From Guptibacillus hwajinpoensis (GTDB taxonomy: Bacteria; Bacillota; Bacilli; Bacillales; Guptibacillaceae), in NCBI RefSeq assembly GCF_001039475.1, contig NZ_LELK01000009.1, forward strand, positions 62,001 to 126,000: DNA of 64,000 bases, read 5' to 3'. The translations under genes and the position numbers were made by a program. Under the pieces are notes generated by a model. The model did not search any database. It worked only from the letters and a program-made list of their open reading frames with translations, and was not told the DNA's origin. Below are positions 1 to 8,545 of the stretch, in pieces; position 1 is the first letter of the stretch; each line of letters starts with the position of its first letter.

Positions 1-659
1 TCTTCTAGGGATTTAAAAGCTTTTCGTCCATCATCTAGAAGAGATGGAGTTAAATCCGCCTCTTCATGAAATTTAATATAGAGGGCAAGCAATTCTTTTA
101 TTGTATTTTGACGCACTTGAGCTTCATTTCCCCATTTACGATACGCTGTAATGAGTTTACCAAACTGTGTTCCCCAATCACCTAAATGATTAATTCGAAC
201 TGGGCGATAGCCACTCTTTTCAAGAATAAGAGCTAATGCATTTCCGATAACAGTCGAACGCAGATGACCCATAGAGAAGGGCTTTGCAATATTCGGCGAT
301 GATAAATCGATTGTAACAGCTCCACCTTTTCCCAAATTGGAAGTTCCGTAATGATTCCCCTCTTGTAAGATCTTTCTCACAACTTCATAAGCTACTGTTT
401 CTTTTTTTAGAAACACATTAATGTAAGGGCCTACAGCCTCAACTTTTTCGAAATGTGCAGAATGAATTCGAGATGCTATGTTCGCCGCTATTCTTTTAGG
501 TGTTTCACGTTTCATTCTAGCGAGATCAAAACAGGGAAATGCATAATCCCCTAGCTCTTCATGCTTCGGCTTTTCTATTCGTTGAACTATTTCTTCCTTA
601 CCTAACTTCTCATCACAAGCAGCATACAATTCTTGTGCAAATAAGTTTATATACTTCAC
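1..659 (-). CDS. argS: Arginyl-tRNA synthetase, N-terminal part (cut by window edge)
   Basis: This is the first 219 codons of a class I arginyl-tRNA synthetase, which charges tRNA-Arg in the cytosol. Translation shows the typical ArgS stretch SPNIAKPFSMGHLRSTVIGN around residues 115-135, which contains the HIGH-type motif, preceded by an N-terminal additional domain. The start is a GTG at 659 with AAGGAGGT a few bases upstream; no better ATG is in frame nearby. The rest lies to the left of the window. A T-box leader lies directly upstream, so expression is likely tuned to tRNA charging. Identity is secure from the conserved motif. Confidence 0.93.
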   Translation of the reverse strand, partial: MKYINLFAQELYAACDEKLGKEEIVQRIEKPKHEELGDYAFPCFDLARMKRETPKRIAANIASRIHSAHFEKVEAVGPYINVFLKKETVAYEVVRKILQEGNHYGTSNLGKGGAVTIDLSSPNIAKPFSMGHLRSTVIGNALALILEKSGYRPVRINHLGDWGTQFGKLITAYRKWGNEAQVRQNTIKELLALYIKFHEEADLTPSLLDDGRKAFKSLE

Positions 660-692
660 TTCCTGACCTCCTTAAATATTTAACCTGATCAT

Positions 693-925
693 ACAAAAAA
701 TCTCCGTCTCTAAATAAGAGACGGAGATTAACCCGCGGTACCACTCTGGTTGCTCGCTAACGAGCCAGCTTTACTCGATAACGGCGAGTCCGACTGATCC
801 TACTTCATTCAGAACAGTGTCTTGAAAGTCCGGTTCATGTTTGCTCAGTTGCCGGGCTCCCACCATCCCCGAATCGCTTCATTCTGTTACAAACATTACT
901 CTCTTTCGCATAGACGATACATAAT
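693..925 (-). promoter_or_regulatory. T-box leader (tRNA-sensing riboswitch) of argS
   Basis: On the minus strand the conserved T-box sequence TGGTACCGCG sits at 743-734 and is followed by a terminator hairpin (arms 699-710 and 718-729, then a U run) just before argS. Upstream features typical of Stem I, including GGTGGGAGCC (around 855-870), are present. Known T-boxes bind uncharged tRNA and switch from terminator to antiterminator. The specifier codon was not resolved by eye; an arginine codon is expected. Confidence 0.9.
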
Positions 926-1002
926 ATTAGTACTCATTATAAACATTTATACTGAATAATCAATCATAACTTTCTACTTTCACCTAAAAAGTTGGTTATG
1001 TT

Positions 1003-1056
1003 AATGAACAGTGTTGATTTTTGGCTCATTCGAGTGAAATAGCCAAAAAGTTAATA
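1003..1056. repeat. Dispersed repeat family R2, partial copy
   Basis: The stretch containing GAACAGTGTTGATTTTTGGC, followed by TCATTCGAGTGAAA, matches (reverse complement) one end of the longer element at 33475-33605, and its inner part matches 37625-37700. It lies in the 510-bp intergenic region between argS and gerKA. The remaining part of that gap holds the T-box leader and presumably the gerKA promoter, which I could not place with confidence. Confidence 0.6.
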
Positions 1057-1169
1057 AAACAAGACATGGAATTATAACTATTGATTTACAAAATAGGGCG
1101 AGATACATAACATTTCGCTATTGTTACCAAACTAAAGAATAACTAAGGACAATAAAAGGAGAATGCGAA

Positions 1170-2693
1170 GTGAGACGTGGTACACGGAAACCCTATCGAA
1201 ATAAACCATATCAAATTCCCACTTCTGCTGAATCCTATCAATCATTTTTCACGGTCGAGGAAAACAAACAGTATTTGTCAGATGCCTTCTATCAAACAGA
1301 TGACCTTAAATTCAGAGAAGTGGTTCTCAAAGATGTTAAATGCATCATTTGTTATTTAGACCCATTGACTAGCGAGGATAAGCTACAAAAAACAATTATT
1401 AAACCTTTATTGGAACGAAACGAACTGAACATAGAGAAGATCGTTACTTCGAAAGAAATACGTATCTCGACTAATCTTCATGAGGCGGTCTCTGGTCTTA
1501 CGAAGGGTTTTGCCGTTTTTTTGGTAGATGGAACCCAACATTTATATATACTTGAAGCTTTTGCAGGCGAGTCTAGAGCTGTAACCGAGCCAGTAAATGA
1601 GCAAGTCGTACGAGGCTCTCATGAGGGCTTCGTTGAGAATATCATGCAGAATTTACAAATGTTACGTCGCCGAATTGAGAATCCGAATCTAGTTGTTAAA
1701 TTTTTCAAAGCAGGCAAAGCGACAGATACGAAAATAGCCATCGCCTACATACAGAATCTTGTTAACCCGGATTTAGTTGCTGAGGTTGAAAGACGGATTA
1801 ATGCTATAGAAGCAGATTCGATTCAAACACCTGGGTATGTAGAAGAGTTTATCGAAGACGAACCTTTCTCCCCTTTTCCACAAATGCTTAGCACAGAGCG
1901 TCCTGATCGATTAACAGCGCATATTACCGAAGGAAGAATTGGTGTTTTTATGGAGGGCAGTCCCTCTACTTTAATCATGCCCGTAACTTTTTTTGCTTTC
2001 TACCAATCACCTGAGGATTACAATAGCCGTTGGTATATTGGCACCGTCTTACGGTTGATCAGAATTACGAGCTTTATATTTGCACTTGCCTTACCGTCTG
2101 TCTACATTGCAACCGTTTCATTTCACTCTGAAATACTACCTGCCGAACTCATTCTAAATATCAAAAGTTCTCTAGAAAATGTTCCTTTTCCACCTTTAAT
2201 TGAAGCATTGATCATGCAAATTACACTTGAATTGTTAAGAGAAGCTGCAATTAGGCTGCCTAATCCGATTGCACAAACAATTGGTATTGTAGGCGGTTTA
2301 GTTATTGGAACAGCTATAGTAGAAGCGAATCTCGTTTCAAACATGATGATCATTATCGTAGCCTTGACCGCTATCTCGTCCTTTGCTGTTCCTTCTTATG
2401 AAATGAGCATGTCCATTCGATTACTTGGCTTTCCTTTAATGCTGTTATCTGCAACTTTTGGATTCATCGGACTTGTATTTGGATTATCGATGATCTTAAT
2501 TCACCTTTGTGGGTTAGAAACATTCGGCACACCTTATTTCTCTCCACTTGCACCATTTCGTTTCAGTGAGTTAAAGGATTCAATTATTAGGGTACCAAGG
2601 TGGCTTCTTGGAAAACGACCAATTGATGTTCATGCTCAAGAACAAAGACAGGAATGGTTCTCAAGAAGGTGGAAACGCAATGAAGACGAATAA
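1170..2693 (+). CDS. gerKA: Spore germinant receptor A subunit (GerA/GerKA family)
   Basis: A 507-residue protein of the GerA family, subunit A of a spore inner-membrane germinant receptor. About 265 soluble N-terminal residues precede four or five hydrophobic segments (roughly residues 270-450) and a short basic tail, which is the family layout. The GTG start is supported by AAAAGGAGAA just upstream. It overlaps the next gene by 14 bases and forms a three-gene operon with B and C subunits in the canonical order. The ligand cannot be told from sequence; the K-type name is by general resemblance, and GerA or GerB paralogues are alternatives. Such operons are usually transcribed by sigma-G in the forespore; I did not locate that promoter with certainty. 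Confidence 0.9.
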   Translation: MRRGTRKPYRNKPYQIPTSAESYQSFFTVEENKQYLSDAFYQTDDLKFREVVLKDVKCIICYLDPLTSEDKLQKTIIKPLLERNELNIEKIVTSKEIRISTNLHEAVSGLTKGFAVFLVDGTQHLYILEAFAGESRAVTEPVNEQVVRGSHEGFVENIMQNLQMLRRRIENPNLVVKFFKAGKATDTKIAIAYIQNLVNPDLVAEVERRINAIEADSIQTPGYVEEFIEDEPFSPFPQMLSTERPDRLTAHITEGRIGVFMEGSPSTLIMPVTFFAFYQSPEDYNSRWYIGTVLRLIRITSFIFALALPSVYIATVSFHSEILPAELILNIKSSLENVPFPPLIEALIMQITLELLREAAIRLPNPIAQTIGIVGGLVIGTAIVEANLVSNMMIIIVALTAISSFAVPSYEMSMSIRLLGFPLMLLSATFGFIGLVFGLSMILIHLCGLETFGTPYFSPLAPFRFSELKDSIIRVPRWLLGKRPIDVHAQEQRQEWFSRRWKRNEDE

Positions 2694-3768
2694 CACGATT
2701 CACTCTACACAATTGTTTTTTATTATTTTCCAAACTCAGGTAGGCGTTGGCGTGCTTTCTCTACCAACTTCCCTTTATTCGGGGGCCGGAGCGGATGGAT
2801 GGATTACGCTTATATTAACAGGCGCAATTATCCAAGGGGTCATCTACATTCTTTATCTTTTAAGCAATCGATTTCCATCTTCAACGCTATACGAATTTGC
2901 TCCAAAAATTGTTGGGAAGTACATCGCATTTGTTCTTTCGTTACTTTACATCGCATTTGCCATCTCGACAGCCGTTATTGTATTGGAACTATTTGAAACA
3001 ACCGTTAAAACATGGGTTCTATTTCGTACACCGATGCTAGCGATTTTATTACTTCTCACTCTAACAGGAACGTACCTTGCTGTAGGCAAACTTAAGGTAA
3101 TGGGTAGATTCTATCAAATTGTTTCTATTCTCATCGTCCCGCTCGTCATAATGGCTGCTTATACATTAAAAGATGCCGATTTGCGCTATATATTACCCAT
3201 TGGTGAAAACGGATTTGGTACAATCCTTAAAGCAACGCAAAAAGGAATCGTTTCAATGCTTGGATTTGAAGTTATCCTTTTTGTATATCCTTATGTACAA
3301 GATAAAGGGAAAGCTGCTTTAAAAAGTGCATCATTAGCCAATCTAGCTGTAACAAGCTTATATGCTTTTCTAACTTTCACCACGTACGTTTTCTTTAGCC
3401 CAAAACAACTCGAGATGATTCCTGAGCCAATCGTCTATATGTTGAAAGGCGTCTCTTTCATCATTGTTGATCGAGTAGACTTACTTTTTCTTTCGATTTG
3501 GATCATTTCAGTTATGACTTCCTATGCTTCTTACTTGTATATTGGTGGAATAGGAATACAGTATCTCACTAAAAGAAAGAAAACAACTGGCCCCATAATC
3601 ATTGTCGCTATTGTTTCACTCATTCTGTCTACGTTTACGCATGATCGTTATACGATAGAGACGCTATCTAGTTATCATGCAAACGCGAGCTATTTCTTTG
3701 CGCTAGGAATTCCAATACTACTCTGGATTATCAGTGTTATTACGAAGAAGAAAGAAGGTGCGGCATGA
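2680..3768 (+). CDS. gerKB: Spore germinant receptor B subunit (GerKB family, APC-like permease)
   Basis: A 362-residue integral membrane protein with about ten hydrophobic segments, starting with a QLFFIIFQTQVGVGVLSLP-type first helix typical of GerB subunits (spore-specific APC superfamily members). The ATG at 2680 follows AAGGTGG with good spacing and lies inside the end of gerKA, so translation is probably coupled. In the receptor this subunit is thought to help bind the germinant in the inner membrane. It overlaps gerKC by four bases (ATGA). Confidence 0.92.
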   Translation: MKTNNTIHSTQLFFIIFQTQVGVGVLSLPTSLYSGAGADGWITLILTGAIIQGVIYILYLLSNRFPSSTLYEFAPKIVGKYIAFVLSLLYIAFAISTAVIVLELFETTVKTWVLFRTPMLAILLLLTLTGTYLAVGKLKVMGRFYQIVSILIVPLVIMAAYTLKDADLRYILPIGENGFGTILKATQKGIVSMLGFEVILFVYPYVQDKGKAALKSASLANLAVTSLYAFLTFTTYVFFSPKQLEMIPEPIVYMLKGVSFIIVDRVDLLFLSIWIISVMTSYASYLYIGGIGIQYLTKRKKTTGPIIIVAIVSLILSTFTHDRYTIETLSSYHANASYFFALGIPILLWIISVITKKKEGAA

Positions 3769-4898
3769 ATCTGAAGATTGCGCATTACATTCTCGTCATT
3801 TGTTGTACCCTTACCTTAACCTCATGCTGGGATCAAGAGCTATTAAAAAATTCTAAGATAGTATATGGAGCTGGGTTTGATTATGAAAGTAATAACATGA
3901 TACGTACAACCTTCGTTGTTCGAAACCTTGGTGTTCCCGTTAGTCAAGGAGGCGTCTATTCCAATCGCGTCGTGTCTGTAGTAGGGCCGTCTTCACGTGA
4001 GACTCGGTTACAAATGGATCGTCTCATCTCAAAGCAATTGAGTGCATCAAAGAATCAGCTACTACTTCTCGGTGAAGAAGTAGCCAAACAGAATATCGAT
4101 CATATGCTTGATATTCTGTTCAGAGATCCCAAAAGTCCACTAGATGCGCGAATAGCAGTTGTTGAAGGACGAGCTTTAGATATATTTAACCTGGATCATA
4201 TCGGAGACACACTTATCGTAGAGTTTACGACGGATCTAATTAAAGGAGCAGAGAATAAAACGGAAGCAACAAAAATGACTGTTGAGAAAGCATTTCGGTA
4301 TTCCTTAGACGAAGGTCAGGATTATGCTCTCCCTTATATTAGTTATAACGAAGAGGCAAGTAGCCCTGAGTTTAATGGGTTAGCTCTTTTCCACGAAACC
4401 ACCTATACAGGGACGACTTTACCACCTAGTGATGCGAAGCTACTCCTATTAATGAACAATGAAAGTAGCAATAAAACCAGTATTGTGGAGTTTCTTGATA
4501 ACGATCCAAACAATGAATTCCTAACAAATACAGTAACAATAAACGTACGAAATGATTCAGTAGAAAAAGATTATTCTATTAAGAATAATCTTTTGGAGAA
4601 AGTGACGATTAATCTTGAACTAAGAGGAAACATCGAAGAATATCCACAGAACAACCTTAAAGAAAAAAGCCAGCTGACTGACATTGCCGATGATTTATCC
4701 AAACGTTTAACCGTAAGAGCAAACGAAATCCTTAACAAGTTGCAGGAAGCTAACTGTGATTTTCTCGGAATTGGTCGTGATCTGAATGCCTACCACCATA
4801 AGGCATGGAACGCAAAAAGATGGGAGAAAGAATATAAAGAAATCAAGCTAGAAGCAAAAGTGAAGGTAGACATAGACGAAACAGGCATAATTAAATAA
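3765..4898 (+). CDS. gerKC: Spore germinant receptor C subunit (GerKC family lipoprotein)
   Basis: A 377-residue lipoprotein, third subunit of the germinant receptor. A signal peptide ends in the lipobox LTSC with the lipidated Cys at residue 21, followed by the CWDQ start typical of GerC proteins (Ger(x)C family). The soluble remainder faces the outside of the spore inner membrane. The start overlaps the B subunit stop by four bases. Length and arrangement match the family, so all three subunits appear intact. Confidence 0.92.
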   Translation: MNLKIAHYILVICCTLTLTSCWDQELLKNSKIVYGAGFDYESNNMIRTTFVVRNLGVPVSQGGVYSNRVVSVVGPSSRETRLQMDRLISKQLSASKNQLLLLGEEVAKQNIDHMLDILFRDPKSPLDARIAVVEGRALDIFNLDHIGDTLIVEFTTDLIKGAENKTEATKMTVEKAFRYSLDEGQDYALPYISYNEEASSPEFNGLALFHETTYTGTTLPPSDAKLLLLMNNESSNKTSIVEFLDNDPNNEFLTNTVTINVRNDSVEKDYSIKNNLLEKVTINLELRGNIEEYPQNNLKEKSQLTDIADDLSKRLTVRANEILNKLQEANCDFLGIGRDLNAYHHKAWNAKRWEKEYKEIKLEAKVKVDIDETGIIK

Positions 4899-4929
4899 AA
4901 CGCGAAGAGTGACTACACTCATTCGCGTT
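4899..4929. terminator. Bidirectional terminator between gerKC and the 4919 gene
   Basis: Arms AACGCGAAGAGTG and CACTCATTCGCGTT form a long stem between two convergent genes. It overlaps the 3' end of the minus-strand gene. Confidence 0.7.
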
Positions 4930-5233
4930 CTATTCGTTCCATCTCTTCAATTGTCGGTTGCTTACCTCCATACCAGGAGTAAACGACGTTATATACATCA
5001 CCTTCACGTACGAGGTTCCAGCTCAGTTCATCTTCCATTTCGAGCTCTTTTGCTTCACCTTCCCCTTCAGGTTGTACAAATACATAGAAATGGTGATCGA
5101 TGCTTTCCTTTTTAATCACTTCACCTCGCTCAATATGCTCTTCATGTACATACGTGTACCTTCCAATTGCAAAAATACTAATTAGTACAATGATACTTCC
5201 AATTGCGATATTTAATAGTCTTTTTCTATTCAT
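4919..5233 (-). CDS. Small membrane-anchored protein of unknown function
   Basis: 104 residues. The ATG at 5233 has GGAGGC upstream; the longer reading frame lacks a better site. Residues about 4-24 form one hydrophobic segment (IAIGSIIVLISIFAIGRYTY), followed by an acidic extracytoplasmic part with a WSWYGGKQPT-like C-terminal region. I do not recognise a named family. It is convergent with gerKC and sits next to other small sporulation-type genes, but nothing in the sequence ties it to germination. Confidence 0.65.
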   Translation of the reverse strand: MNRKRLLNIAIGSIIVLISIFAIGRYTYVHEEHIERGEVIKKESIDHHFYVFVQPEGEGEAKELEMEDELSWNLVREGDVYNVVYSWYGGKQPTIEEMERIERE

Positions 5234-5369
5234 AGTGCCTCCGTCATTAAGTTGATTAGTTATAAGGTACCACAAATTTGATTTGTTTAACAAAATAACA
5301 ACTGTATGTTTAGTGAGATTTTCACACGGGTACCCCTAATATAAGAGACATTATAAGGAGGAGTTACAA

Positions 5370-5537
5370 ATGGCTAAGAATTCTCAATACCAACCAATAC
5401 ATGAGAGCGGATTTTCATTAAGTGACGCTCAAGAGGTAGCATATGCGAAGGAATTTAAGAAAGCAGATATTGCAGGTGGCATTCGTAAGCCGAAAGTAAA
5501 ACGAGCTAAAAGCGAAAACCCTGATCTACTCAAATAA
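5370..5537 (+). CDS. Small basic protein, YfhE-like
   Basis: 55 codons with a strong AAGGAGGAG ribosome binding site and a terminator directly after the stop. The product is basic and hydrophilic, with the motif LSDAQEVAYAKEFKKAD in the middle. This resembles the small YfhE-type proteins of Bacillus; the assignment is from memory of the pattern only. Such short charged proteins in bacilli are often spore-associated, but that is an inference. Confidence 0.7.
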   Translation: MAKNSQYQPIHESGFSLSDAQEVAYAKEFKKADIAGGIRKPKVKRAKSENPDLLK

Positions 5538-5542
5538 ATTAT

Positions 5543-5573
5543 AAAAAAAGCCGTGCTCTGCACGGCTTTTTTA
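5543..5573 (+). terminator. Intrinsic terminator after the 5370 gene
   Basis: Stem AGCCGTGC / GCACGGCT with a three-base loop and a run of six T. Confidence 0.9.
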
Positions 5574-5652
5574 ATGGCTCTTTTTCTAAAAGGTTGTTTG
5601 TTTTGAAACGATTTTCGTAAAAGAACCTGACTTCGCTAATTTATGAACTTTA

Positions 5653-6300
5653 TTAGTTCGTTTTTCTCACAAATGCTTCGTACCCCTTTTGCTTGAGTTC
5701 TTCACATAGTTTCTCCGCCTTATCTTTAGCATAATAAGCTCCAGATTGAACGACATAAAGTGAATTCTCAACACCTCTACTATACTTAACAGCGGCAAGT
5801 GCTGCTTCCTCTGCCAATTGGAGACGAAAAGAACGTATGCTTAACTTCTTCATATCAACAGCCGAATCTAGAAAGCCATATTCGACAATGATCGTCTCGA
5901 CAGATCCAGTTAAGCGATGCATGTAATAATAATCTCCAGCTTCTCCTTTTCGAGAAAACACTCGTCGCACTGGCATACCTGCTTCCATTAATGCATCAGC
6001 TGCTTGCTTTGCCAACTTACTTTTTGAATAAATCGATTGGATAACTTCTGCTCCACTTCCTCCACCAGCGTTATAATGATTACTAATGCAAACCTTGGCA
6101 CCAGATTGTTTTACAAGAGCTGCCCTCCTCTCTGGTGGTAATAGCACATCCCTATCCCTTGTCACCTTACACTGTATCCCTAATTTCCTCAGAAAGTGAT
6201 ACTGATGTAACGATACTTCAAGTGTCCAATCTTTCTCGGTTACACCATGCCCATTTGCTCCTGGATCTGCTCCACCATGACCAGCATCAATAATAATCAT
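5653..6300 (-). CDS. N-acetylmuramoyl-L-alanine amidase with SPOR domain (CwlC-like)
   Basis: 215 residues. The Amidase_3 domain (about 1-175) hydrolyses the bond between muramic acid and L-alanine in peptidoglycan. Visible zinc ligands are His8 (DAGHGG), Glu22 and His75 (SNHYNAG); the catalytic Glu is Glu140 (VEYGF). The last 35 or so residues (LYVVQSGAYYAKDKAEKL...) form a SPOR-type peptidoglycan-binding repeat. There is no signal peptide, as in the B. subtilis mother-cell lysis amidases CwlC and CwlH, so a role in releasing the spore is likely. Start ATG with GAAGGAGCG upstream. Confidence 0.88.
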   Translation of the reverse strand: MIIIDAGHGGADPGANGHGVTEKDWTLEVSLHQYHFLRKLGIQCKVTRDRDVLLPPERRAALVKQSGAKVCISNHYNAGGGSGAEVIQSIYSKSKLAKQAADALMEAGMPVRRVFSRKGEAGDYYYMHRLTGSVETIIVEYGFLDSAVDMKKLSIRSFRLQLAEEAALAAVKYSRGVENSLYVVQSGAYYAKDKAEKLCEELKQKGYEAFVRKTN

Positions 6301-6496
6301 TAACCATCGCTCCTTCTTTTCGCATTTAATTCTTTTCTAATCTTGTTAAACAATCTTCCTTATCTTATATATCGATTGGAAAGAAGAAAAAGGGGCATCG
6401 ATCATAATTTTTTTACAAGCTGTTGATTCTAGAATGGAATATGCTACAAAATAAGACGACTTTAGCTATACGTACAAGTTGTCTTGTTTTATGATC

Positions 6497-6654
6497 CTGC
6501 GGGACTAGCGGGACAGGTGATACCCCACAGGCGCAATGTTTATGTGCGCGGAGGAGGCTCACCGCCCACCCCGAGGAAAGCGAGCATCCTGGAGCGGAAA
6601 TCCCCCCACTCCTATATCAACAATGCTTACGAAAACAGCGTTTAGAAAAGAGCC
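6497..6654. repeat. Dispersed repeat family R1, copy with GC-rich core
   Basis: Contains the core phrases CTGCGGGACTAGCGGGACAG, GGAGGCTCACCGCCC, GGAAAGCGAGCATCCTGGAG and CGGAAAT, and ends with the terminal motif TTTAGAAAAGAGCC. The same phrases recur at 24352-24507, 27658-27816 and 42551-42804 in this window. It occupies most of the 430-bp gap between the amidase gene and the ArsR-type gene. Confidence 0.8.
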
Positions 6655-6684
6655 TATTTTATTGACGAAGCAAACTAGTTAGGT

Positions 6685-6720
6685 TACCATCTAATTAGGT
6701 TTTAATCTAATTAGATGGTA
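6685..6720. promoter_or_regulatory. Perfect 14-bp inverted repeat, probable operator of the ArsR-type gene
   Basis: TACCATCTAATTAG at 6685-6698 and CTAATTAGATGGTA at 6707-6720 are exact inverted copies separated by 8 bases. The site ends 11 bases before the start codon of a winged-helix regulator, the usual place for autoregulation. Inference: bound by the dimeric product of the next gene. Confidence 0.7.
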
Positions 6721-6731
6721 GGGGGTAGTAC

Positions 6732-7307
6732 ATGCAGTTAAATAGATTAGTCAATTTTCATAAAACGCTCGGTGATCCAACTCGAATTCGAATTCTTTCA
6801 TTACTCGCGACAGGTCCTCTCCATGGACAAGCGATAGCAGGCAAACTTGGGTTAAAAGCTCCAACCATCACTCATCATATGACTAAATTAAGAGATACTG
6901 GCATTGTTTATCAACGAAGAGATAAGAATACGATCTACTACTACATCGACGAGAAGAAATTACGTTCTTATTCTGAAGCCTTGCCTAATATGCTTTACCA
7001 ACCGAACTATGACAAGGAGGACGATTCAATGAAAATGCACTCCGTAGTGAATAATTTCATAGCACCAGACGGTACGTTGAAGCATCTTCCTTCTCAACGT
7101 AAGAAAAAAATCATTATACTAAAGCACTTAATAAATGGATTAGAACGCGGGAAAAAGTATCCTGAGAAAGAAATAAATGAATACATCAAAAAGTTCCATC
7201 CTGACTTTGCGACCATTCGTAGAGAATTTATTATTAATCATTTTATGTACCGCGAGAATAACATCTACGAATTAAATCCAGAAGAAATGTGGGCAACGAT
7301 TGAATAA
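6732..7307 (+). CDS. ArsR-type winged-helix regulator fused to DUF2087
   Basis: 191 residues. Residues about 1-95 are an ArsR/SmtB-like helix-turn-helix (LGDPTRIRILSLLATGPLHGQ, then KAPTITHHMTKLRDTGIVYQRR as recognition helix and wing). Residues about 110-190 match the DUF2087 type, with RKKKIIILKHLINGLERGKKYPEKEIN. No CxC-type metal site is seen, so the signal is probably not a metal. The start has GTAGGGGG upstream. A perfect inverted repeat directly before the gene suggests autorepression. The target genes are not evident; no operon partner follows. Confidence 0.8.
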   Translation: MQLNRLVNFHKTLGDPTRIRILSLLATGPLHGQAIAGKLGLKAPTITHHMTKLRDTGIVYQRRDKNTIYYYIDEKKLRSYSEALPNMLYQPNYDKEDDSMKMHSVVNNFIAPDGTLKHLPSQRKKKIIILKHLINGLERGKKYPEKEINEYIKKFHPDFATIRREFIINHFMYRENNIYELNPEEMWATIE

Positions 7308-7335
7308 AAACACAATCAGTGATTGTGTTTTTATT
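7306..7335 (+). terminator. Terminator of the ArsR-type gene
   Basis: AAAAACACAATC / GATTGTGTTTTT with a 3-base loop; the symmetrical T-rich ends would work in both directions. Confidence 0.85.
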
Positions 7336-7597
7336 TCGTTCACCCCCTCCATTTTTCCCCTCAATATAACAGGTTACTTGAACAGTATTTCCACTACGAT
7401 TGATAAACTGATTCATTTACAAGAGCTCACCCACCTATAAATTCAAATCGCATATGTACTTCTCATTCTTTCTTATTCCTCTTTTATAGCCTCTACAATT
7501 TAGAGACGATATTATCTCCTAAAGATTTTTACCTGTGATGAATTGTCTTCCATAGGAATACGCTTCTAATAGCGGACTTTTGAAAGGAGGATACAGG

Positions 7598-8545
7598 ATG
7601 AATCCCTCACTTTCCCTTGAGACGATTCGGAAAACAGAAGGAATTAAACGGCTTGAGAAGCATGTTAAAACACTTATTCAGCATGATAAGAAATCGGCTG
7701 CTGCACATCTCAATGATGAAAGTCTTACCTATTCAACCCTTTACATTCTTTCGTCTACAATTCGTGAGAATGGATTGAATAAGTATCTTTCAGATCGGAA
7801 TAAAGTAGCTCTTGCTATCCAACAAGATATATTGGCAAAGGAACGTACACCTTCAGCCCCATTTCCTTATTCTATCTGTGATCTCCCCCAATTCGTACAA
7901 TCCGTTCTCAGATGGATGGTCGAAACAGGATCGGCTGATCAATTGAATGCCAGATATCGTCTTGTTATTGATCGATCAGCAGGATTGCTTACAACGATAT
8001 ACCAGGACCCTACTGATATCCCTCTTGTTTCAGAACTGCTATTTAAAAGAAACGACGATCATCATTCTACTCATTACTTAACATGTGCGTATTTCTCATC
8101 TAGAAACTTTTCAAGCCTCCTCCCAATAGGTGAAAAGTTGCAATCTCCTTCTCAAAAACAAGTAGCTTTTGCAAGTGAGCTTCTCCACTTTATTTCTGGT
8201 CTTGAAGATAGTACCGATCGTTACGCTTATTTTAGAGCTTGGTATGAAGAAAACCTTCCATATCTTTGTCCCAATGAGAATAACTACGAAATGACTGCAG
8301 AACTGTCACCATATGTTGTTGATCATTATGCAAAATATAAAGAGCAGCGCACCACTCAATCAAGTGAACGACATGAAGATCTAACATTCCAAACACTTTC
8401 AGAAAACTTGAAAGTGAATTTAGCAGATTTCTCATACAAATTACGAAGGAATTCTCGAGAGGAATGGAAGGAATGGATGAGGCAACCTCTTGATGCTCAG
8501 ATTAGGTTGATTGAGGAGGTTCAAGATGATCATCATAGGAGGTAG
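7598..8545 (+). CDS. Unknown protein encoded upstream of and overlapping tgl
   Basis: 315 residues, start ATG with AAAGGAGG seven bases upstream. No recognised domain: the protein is soluble, mostly helical in composition, with a central part around IVIDRSAGLLTTIYQDPTD and a tryptophan-rich C-terminal end (EEWKEWMRQPLDAQIRLIEEV). Its last 20 bases overlap the transglutaminase gene, and the tgl ribosome binding site lies inside this gene, so the two are probably translationally coupled. The coupling suggests a shared role in spore-coat cross-linking (substrate, partner or regulator), but that is only inference from context. A gap of about 260 bases upstream shows no clear promoter to my eye. 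Confidence 0.8.
   Translation: MNPSLSLETIRKTEGIKRLEKHVKTLIQHDKKSAAAHLNDESLTYSTLYILSSTIRENGLNKYLSDRNKVALAIQQDILAKERTPSAPFPYSICDLPQFVQSVLRWMVETGSADQLNARYRLVIDRSAGLLTTIYQDPTDIPLVSELLFKRNDDHHSTHYLTCAYFSSRNFSSLLPIGEKLQSPSQKQVAFASELLHFISGLEDSTDRYAYFRAWYEENLPYLCPNENNYEMTAELSPYVVDHYAKYKEQRTTQSSERHEDLTFQTLSENLKVNLADFSYKLRRNSREEWKEWMRQPLDAQIRLIEEVQDDHHRR

Noticed and set aside
6497-6654. Riboswitch or structured leader of the ArsR-type gene
   Set aside because: The same sequence occurs elsewhere in both orientations next to unrelated genes, so it is a dispersed repeat.
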